DNA of 64,000 bases, from contig NZ_RJTN01000023.1 in the NCBI RefSeq assembly GCF_005497185.1, positions 1 to 64,000 of the forward strand. The letters are read 5' to 3'. Positions 59,248 through 64,000 of this stretch are shown one piece after another. The notes beneath the pieces are model-generated. The model was not told where the DNA came from. It made no database searches and saw only the letters and a program-made list of their open reading frames with translations. Each line of letters begins with the position of its first letter. Within the stretch, counting starts at the first letter, position 1. The DNA comes from Pectobacterium polonicum. Lineage in GTDB: Bacteria; Pseudomonadota; Gammaproteobacteria; Enterobacterales; Enterobacteriaceae. The translations under genes were made by a program, and so were the position numbers.

Positions 59248-60618
59248 TCAGACTAAAAAGTTAGCGAGTATCAGTAGTGAAATAGAAACATTAATAGCGC
59301 CGCCGATACGTGTGGCAATCTGCGCAAATGGCATCAATACCATGCGGTTACCTGCCGTCAGAATCGCAACATCGCCAGTACCGCCCTGCCCACTCTGGCA
59401 GCAGGAAATAATGGCAACATCAATCGGGTGCATGCCGATCTTTTTACCGACAAAGAAGCCCGTCGCAACCAACGTCACCACAGTAGAAATAATCACCAGC
59501 AGGTTTTGAATCGTAAAAGCGTTCACTAATTCCTGCCACGGTGTAATCGCCACACCAACGGCAAACAGAATCGGATACGTCACAGAGGTCTGAAAGAATT
59601 TATAAACGACCTGAGATCCTTCCAGCATTTTCGGTGAAACACCGTGAGCCAACTTCACCAACACAGCGGCAAACAGCATGCCAACCGGTGCAGGCAGGCC
59701 AATCACTTTATGGCCCAGCATACCGATCATATACAGCAGGATGGCCAGCAGCGCGCCAGAAGCAATGGTCGTCACATCGGCTTTACCGCTAAAGACAGAA
59801 GCAGGTGCGCTGCTCTCGCCGTTGCCCAGACCATTACCTTTATTCGGCATCAGCTCACCTTCACCGGTCAGGTGCGGATAACGTTTACCCAACTGATTCA
59901 GAATACCGGCAATGATGATCGCCGTCAGGCTACCCAACATCACAATAGGTAATACACGCCCCAGAGCAACACCTTGATCCATATGCAGAATCGCGGCATA
60001 GCCGATAGACAGCGGGATTGCACCTTCACCCACCCCGCCCGCCATAATAGGCAGGATCAGGAAGAAGAATATTTGGAACGGGTCCAGACCTAGCGCAATA
60101 CCCACGCCCATCCCCACCAGCATTCCCGCGACTTCACCACACAACATAGGGAAAAAAATACGCAGGAAACCCTGAATCAGCGTCTGCCGATTCATGCTCA
60201 TTATGCTGCCGACAATAATACAGCAGATATAGAGATACAGAATGTTGGTGCTTTTGTAGAACTTGGTCGTGGATTCAACGACAACGTCTGGCAGCAGGCC
60301 ATAATGCACCATCGCCGAAGGGATAAAGGTTGCACAGATTGCCGCCGCCCCCATCTTGCCGATAATCGGTAAACGCTTGCCAAATTCACCACAGGCAAAC
60401 CCGAAGAACGCCAGCGTTGCCACCATGACAACGATGTCGCTTGGCAGTTTGCCATTCAGGCAGTCGATACCGATTAATACCCCTGCCAGCACAAACAGCG
60501 GCACAGGAATAATACCGACTTTATAGGTATCCAGAATGTGCCACCATTTCTCTTTTAATGAAACCTTCCCAGCCGTCTCATTATTTACAACAATATATGA
60601 ATCATCAGTCGTACTCAT
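59248..60618 (-). CDS. 2-hydroxycarboxylate transporter family protein (probable citrate carrier)
   Basis: A 456-residue, about 11-TM secondary carrier of the 2HCT family (CitS, CitW, CimH, MaeN, CitP). Both family re-entrant motifs are present: GGVGEGAIPLS (about 208) and GQGGTGDVAILTAGNRM (about 410). The wording of these motifs is nearer to the CitW/CimH group than to Klebsiella CitS as I remember it, which would mean citrate uptake with proton or acetate exchange rather than only sodium symport. First gene of the citrate operon, divergent from citA over 416 bp. Confidence 0.88.
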   Translation of the reverse strand: MSTTDDSYIVVNNETAGKVSLKEKWWHILDTYKVGIIPVPLFVLAGVLIGIDCLNGKLPSDIVVMVATLAFFGFACGEFGKRLPIIGKMGAAAICATFIPSAMVHYGLLPDVVVESTTKFYKSTNILYLYICCIIVGSIMSMNRQTLIQGFLRIFFPMLCGEVAGMLVGMGVGIALGLDPFQIFFFLILPIMAGGVGEGAIPLSIGYAAILHMDQGVALGRVLPIVMLGSLTAIIIAGILNQLGKRYPHLTGEGELMPNKGNGLGNGESSAPASVFSGKADVTTIASGALLAILLYMIGMLGHKVIGLPAPVGMLFAAVLVKLAHGVSPKMLEGSQVVYKFFQTSVTYPILFAVGVAITPWQELVNAFTIQNLLVIISTVVTLVATGFFVGKKIGMHPIDVAIISCCQSGQGGTGDVAILTAGNRMVLMPFAQIATRIGGAINVSISLLILANFLV

Positions 60619-60714
60619 AACCCAGCCCTCGTTTTATTTTGTCAGCGCATCATAAGGAGCTGGCGAATATTATTGTGTGATTCCCTTCAAATTAAAAACT
60701 GAGTTTTAAAGGCG

Positions 60715-60732
60715 TTTATGGTTTTTATGGTT
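60715..60732. promoter_or_regulatory. 9-bp direct repeats, possible CitB operator (proximal)
   Basis: TTTATGGTT occurs twice in perfect tandem, about 97-114 bp upstream of the transporter start. A second, longer cluster of the same unit is at 60791-60826. In Klebsiella and E. coli the CitB/DpiA regulator binds AT-rich sites between divergent citrate genes; the exact role of these repeats is inferred. Confidence 0.5.
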
Positions 60733-60790
60733 TATATTAATAATTTGTTTGTTAGATAGGCAGTTAGATGATTTTATACGCATGGTAAAT

Positions 60791-60826
60791 TTTAAGGTTT
60801 CTATGGTGTTTATGGTTTTTATTTCC
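60791..60826. promoter_or_regulatory. 9-bp direct repeats, possible CitB operator (distal)
   Basis: Four 9-bp units in register: TTTAAGGTT, TCTATGGTG, TTTATGGTT and TTTATTTCC. They lie about 210-245 bp upstream of citA. The remaining intergenic region (60619-61034) is AT-rich and shows no other clear motif; TGTGATTCCCTTC near 60675 is a poor CRP-site half. Confidence 0.5.
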
Positions 60827-61034
60827 GAAATATGATTATGTTGATGAAAAGTAATTAAGTTGTTTATTAAACAAAACAGAGTCGTTTAATTTTATCTATT
60901 TATTCCATCACCTTATTGGTAACAACATATTTAAACGTGTTATTGCTCACAAGTCTTTTTATCTCAGTCCATTCTTAATAGCATTCATGATAAATTCAGT
61001 CACTTTTTAGTTAACCCACAGGCTCACGTGTATC

Positions 61035-62639
61035 ATGAGATTGAGACTTTCCTTTCATATCAAATTATTTATCTATTTGATCGTCTTCTTCTCTTCGCTA
61101 CTGCTAATGACAGGTATCTATTATTATCATGATATCGATAAACAACTCTATTCGGAGTTGGGTACACGAGCACAGGTGCAAGCCAGAGAGATCGCCATCA
61201 TTCCAACCTTGGTTGAATCGGTGAAAAATAGAGATATCAAACAGATATATACCCTTGCCCAGCAATTAAAACAGCGCAGCGATGCAAGTTATATCGTGAT
61301 CGGTGATAATCAAGCGCGCCACCTGTTTCATTCTGAATATGCGGAAAATGACCAACTCGTCGGCACACAGATGGTCGGTGGAGACAATTTCGACGTATTA
61401 GCGGGAAAAAGTGCTATCACCGTGCGCCACGGCAGCATCGGCGTCTCACTACGCAGTAAAGCGCCCATTATTGCTGATGGTCAGGTGATCGGTATTGTCT
61501 CCGTGGGCTATCTGAAAACTCACATCGATAGCCTGACGTTAAGTAAACTGGCGCGTATTCTGCTAGCCATTCTGGCGATGTTTGTCGCACTGTTTGTCTT
61601 CTCCTGGTGGTTCTCACGTAATCTGAAAAAACAGATGTTTGGCCTCGAGCCCCTTGAGATCCGCATGCTGGTCAGGCAGCAGAAAGCATTACTCGAATCG
61701 ATCTACGAAGGGGTCATCGCGATCGACAAACAGCGCCGTATTGCGGCCATTAACCATGCTGCCAAAGAGATCCTCGGGCTGAGCGCCCCTTCTCATCTAT
61801 TACGCGGGAAACCTGTCGATGACGTCATTAAACCAGTGCCCTTCTTTTCCGGCGAAGCGATGTGGAGCAGCGATACCCATGATGAAGTCTGTCGTTTTAA
61901 CCACGCCACTGTGATTGCCAGCCGGGTACGGATTATGCTGGAAGATGAGCTTCAAGGCTGGGTGATCAGCTTCCGCAGTAAAAACGACATTCATACACTC
62001 AGCATGCAGCTCAGCCAGGTGAAACGCTACGCGAACAGCCTGCGCATTCTGCGGCATGAGCAGTTGAACTGGACCGCGACGCTGGCCGGGCTATTGCACT
62101 TAAAACGCTACGACGAAGCCATCAAATATATTGAAGCGCAGTCAGAAAGTGCCCAGGTGGTACTGGATTTTGTTTCCCGCCGTTTCTGTTCGCCCGCGCT
62201 GTGCGGGCTGCTGCTGGGCAAGTACGCGACAGCGCGAGAAAAAGGCATTGAGATTGTTTTCGACCCACGCTGCCAGCTCACCCATATTCCCGCCGCACTG
62301 AGTGAAACGGAGCTGATGTCCATTATTGGTAATTTGCTGGATAACGCGATGGAAGCCACATTGGCCATGGTTACGCCGCATTATCCTGTCGAAGTGTACA
62401 TCTATGACAGCGAACAAGAGTTGGTTATCGAAGTCGCCGATCAGGGAACAGGGATCGAGCCAGCGATTGCCGATAGCCTGTTTGAAATGGGCGTGACCAG
62501 TAAAACACAAGGCGATCACGGGCTAGGACTGCATCTGGTCGCCAGCTACGTTAATCAGGCCCGGGGAATCATTGAAGTTTCGGCCAACCAGCCGAATGGC
62601 AGCATATTTTCCCTATTTATACCGCTAGATCCTAAATAA
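61035..62639 (+). CDS. citA: sensor histidine kinase CitA (DpiB)
   Basis: A 534-residue membrane kinase of the CitA/DcuS family. Order: TM1 (about 9-29), periplasmic PAS-like sensor (about 40-170), TM2 (about 173-194), cytoplasmic PAS (about 212-310), SpoOB-like dimerisation helix with phospho-acceptor H341 (LRHEQLNWTATLAGLLHL), and ATPase with N box NLLDNAMEA, G1 DQGTGI and G2 HGLGLHL. The box after the His reads NWTATL where most relatives have NKLHVI. The RxxH citrate-binding motif of characterised CitA appears here as HLFH (H96...H99). The last codons and stop lie in an ERIC-like end. Divergent from the transporter. Confidence 0.92.
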   Translation: MRLRLSFHIKLFIYLIVFFSSLLLMTGIYYYHDIDKQLYSELGTRAQVQAREIAIIPTLVESVKNRDIKQIYTLAQQLKQRSDASYIVIGDNQARHLFHSEYAENDQLVGTQMVGGDNFDVLAGKSAITVRHGSIGVSLRSKAPIIADGQVIGIVSVGYLKTHIDSLTLSKLARILLAILAMFVALFVFSWWFSRNLKKQMFGLEPLEIRMLVRQQKALLESIYEGVIAIDKQRRIAAINHAAKEILGLSAPSHLLRGKPVDDVIKPVPFFSGEAMWSSDTHDEVCRFNHATVIASRVRIMLEDELQGWVISFRSKNDIHTLSMQLSQVKRYANSLRILRHEQLNWTATLAGLLHLKRYDEAIKYIEAQSESAQVVLDFVSRRFCSPALCGLLLGKYATAREKGIEIVFDPRCQLTHIPAALSETELMSIIGNLLDNAMEATLAMVTPHYPVEVYIYDSEQELVIEVADQGTGIEPAIADSLFEMGVTSKTQGDHGLGLHLVASYVNQARGIIEVSANQPNGSIFSLFIPLDPK

Positions 62640-62660
62640 TTCGCGTTGACGTAGGTTAGG
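62631..62660. repeat. ERIC terminal remnant spanning the citA stop
   Basis: CCTAAATAATTCGCGTTGAC matches the ERIC end at 43991-44009 (CCTAAATAATTCGAGTTGCA) apart from a few bases. The citA stop TAA (62637-62639) falls within it. Confidence 0.6.
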
Positions 62661-62723
62661 CAGATTGCGGTATAACGGCGATACATTTTACTTATCTTTC
62701 AGACACTAACAGGGATTCATACC

Positions 62724-63425
62724 ATGCAGCACACTGAACATTTCGATGTTTTAATCGTTGAAGATGAAAGTAAGCTGGCAAATATTCATGCTGAATTTAT
62801 TGAAAAAAACTTCAATCTGCATGTCGTCGGCATTGCCGCTACGCTTTTTGAAGCCAAAAAGCTCCTTCAGCAGCATAAACCGCGCCTGATCCTGCTTGAT
62901 AACTATTTGCCCGATGGTGAAGGGGTTTCGCTGATTGAAAGCCAATTACTCAAAGGAATGGACTGTTCCGTCATTTTTATTACCGCCGCCAGCGATATGA
63001 ATACCTGCGCTCAGGCGATTCGCTGCGGGGCTTTTGACTACATAATCAAACCACTCTCTTACCCACGATTGCGTTCTTCGCTGGAGCGCTTTATTCAATT
63101 TGTAAAGACCCAGCACACCTACAAAGTTGTCGACCAGCAGAATGTCGATATTCTCTATCAGTTGCAATCATCTGGCGCTGCCCCCTCCGCATCCACAAAA
63201 GGTATTGAGGAGAACACGCTCGGATTGATCAAACAGATTTTTGCCAATAATAGCGACGAGACACTTTATTCCGTCGACGATATCGTCGAAAAGACAGGAC
63301 TAAGTAAAACCACAGCGCGCCGCTATCTTGAATTCTGCGTCGAGAACCAATTCCTCGATATCGAAATGCGTTACGGCAAAATTGGTCATCCGCGTCGGTT
63401 ATATCGTACAAAGATCGCCAACTAG
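62724..63425 (+). CDS. citB: response regulator CitB (DpiA)
   Basis: A 233-residue regulator: receiver domain with acidic pocket (E13, D14), phospho-acceptor D59 in LILLDNYLPDGEG, and Lys in YIIKPL; then a C-terminal winged-helix DNA-binding domain (SVDDIVEKTGLSKTTARRYLEFC). Family members activate citrate fermentation genes on phosphorylation by CitA. It starts 84 bp after citA, with an ERIC-end remnant in between. Confidence 0.93.
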   Translation: MQHTEHFDVLIVEDESKLANIHAEFIEKNFNLHVVGIAATLFEAKKLLQQHKPRLILLDNYLPDGEGVSLIESQLLKGMDCSVIFITAASDMNTCAQAIRCGAFDYIIKPLSYPRLRSSLERFIQFVKTQHTYKVVDQQNVDILYQLQSSGAAPSASTKGIEENTLGLIKQIFANNSDETLYSVDDIVEKTGLSKTTARRYLEFCVENQFLDIEMRYGKIGHPRRLYRTKIAN

Positions 63426-63554
63426 GTGAGGCAACCACTCAGCGATGTGGTTCTGGCAACGAGCGCACATACAAAATGAGAGATAGCAAACATCTGCTCG
63501 CACCAAAATAAACGCCGGGTGCCAGTTAAACAACATACTCACGTTTGGCCTTCT

Positions 63555-63577
63555 AGCCCTGATATTGCGTCAGGGCT
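63555..63577. other. hairpin in the citB-chemoreceptor gap
   Basis: AGCCCTGA (63555-63562) pairs with TCAGGGCT (63570-63577). GGTGCCAG about 40 bp upstream can alternatively pair with CTGGCACC (63576-63583), which overlaps the hairpin. There is no T-run, so it is a weak terminator at best for citB. Otherwise 63426-63740 shows nothing recognisable. Confidence 0.45.
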
Positions 63578-63730
63578 GGCACCAATGCGTTAGTGATCTT
63601 TAGCCAACAAATAAATCGTTAAATAATCAGTAAGCTACGTTATTTTGGCAGTATTTACATAAAAAACTATGCATTTGCACAGTCCATCTTGATGCCCATC
63701 ACAGAACGTTATTATCTCCAACGTTGACAC

Positions 63731-63757
63731 TAACATAGAGGTAACAAGGCCCGATAA
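63731..63757 (+). promoter_or_regulatory. possible sigma-28 (flagellar) promoter
   Basis: CCCGATAA (63750-63757) matches the sigma-28 -10 element GCCGATAA at 7 of 8, and TAACATAG sits exactly 11 bases upstream, matching the -35 TAAAGTTT at 4 of 8. It lies 70 bp upstream of a chemoreceptor gene, as expected for the motility regulon. Confidence 0.45.
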
Positions 63758-63827
63758 CTCCTAGTAGGTAAAAGTGTCATCGTAGTCAGTTTTTTTTACT
63801 AAAAAGCGTCATACATGGAGAGTTATA

Positions 63828-64000
63828 ATGCAGCATCTTGCTAGTCGAATTCGTAACACAAAAATTGCACATAAACTGTATGCGGGATTTGGCATTATTT
63901 TATTACTCGTGATTATTGCCTCATCGCTTAGTATGAACAGATTCGTTGCTATTCGAGATATTTATGAGAAAACGAATCTTATTTATAGCGTAAACATTGA
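63828..64000 (+). CDS. methyl-accepting chemotaxis protein, N-terminal part (runs off window)
   Basis: The first 57 codons of a gene continuing beyond the window: MQHLASRIRNTKIAHKLYAG, a TM segment (FGIILLLVIIASSLSM) and the start of a helical periplasmic region (NRFVAIRDIYEKTNLIYSVNI). GGAGAG lies 8 bases before the ATG. The KLYAGFG-TM pattern and helical periplasmic start are typical of chemoreceptors with a four-helix or HBM sensor. The signalling domain is outside the window, so the assignment rests on the N-terminus and the sigma-28-like promoter. Confidence 0.7.
   Translation, partial: MQHLASRIRNTKIAHKLYAGFGIILLLVIIASSLSMNRFVAIRDIYEKTNLIYSVNI

Overview
The window looks like chromosomal DNA of a soft-rot enterobacterium, most likely Pectobacterium. 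Three things support this. Most of it is a backbone in the same order as in E. coli K-12 (rmf-pqiCBA-uup-rlmL-ycbX-zapC-pyrD-pepN-pncB-asnS-ompF-aspC-ycbL-mepK-ldtD-mukBEF-cmoM-elyC-ycbJ, then kdsB-ycaR-lpxK-msbA-rec2). The proteins are close to their enterobacterial homologues. The backbone is interrupted by a secreted family PL9 pectate lyase, ERIC-type repeats and a citrate-lyase cluster. The species call is an inference; no rRNA, tRNA, CRISPR array, prophage or transposase gene was seen.

Layout. 1-2400: a Cache-domain chemoreceptor with an exceptionally long perfect inverted repeat after its stop, then the short gene rmf. 2.7-13.5 kb: envelope lipid transport (pqiABC), ribosome-associated functions (uup, rlmL), ycbX, zapC and pyrD. 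13.7-22.3 kb: pepN, pncB, asnS, ompF and aspC. 22.4-25.6 kb: ycbL and two peptidoglycan enzymes (mepK, ldtD). 26.1-35.2 kb: the MukBEF condensin operon with cmoM, then convergent elyC and ycbJ. 35.2-37.2 kb: an accessory island holding the PL9 pectate lyase beside a full-length ERIC. 37.2-43.2 kb: lipid A/Kdo genes (kdsB, ycaR, lpxK, msbA) and rec2. 43.5-52.6 kb: tmaR, a four-gene iron-siderophore ABC importer with a Fur-like site, sbcB, the putrescine permease plaP and the c-di-GMP flagellar brake ycgR. 52.9-63.4 kb: the citrate cluster. 63.8 kb to the end: the start of a second chemoreceptor.

How the citrate genes fit together. A 2-hydroxycarboxylate transporter imports citrate and citCDEFXG build and prime citrate lyase, which yields acetate and oxaloacetate. 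A fumarylacetoacetate-hydrolase-family protein between transporter and citC is a candidate soluble oxaloacetate decarboxylase, since no OadGAB genes lie in the window. The divergent citAB two-component system presumably controls the operon. The intergenic region carries tandem 9-bp direct repeats that could be the response-regulator operator.

The most unusual content is in the non-coding structure: several generations of ERIC-like repeats (two near-identical 127-bp copies, one ERIC carrying an insert made of three palindromes, two copies of a variant with a CAAAAC/GTTTTG core, and terminal fragments at gene ends), a putative mobile repeat splitting the sbcB terminator, and several strong intercistronic hairpins without U-tracts. 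No clearly novel multi-gene system is evident; the best candidates for a second look are the citrate-cluster variant, a possible translated leader upstream of plaP, and a small membrane ORF between ldtD and mukB.
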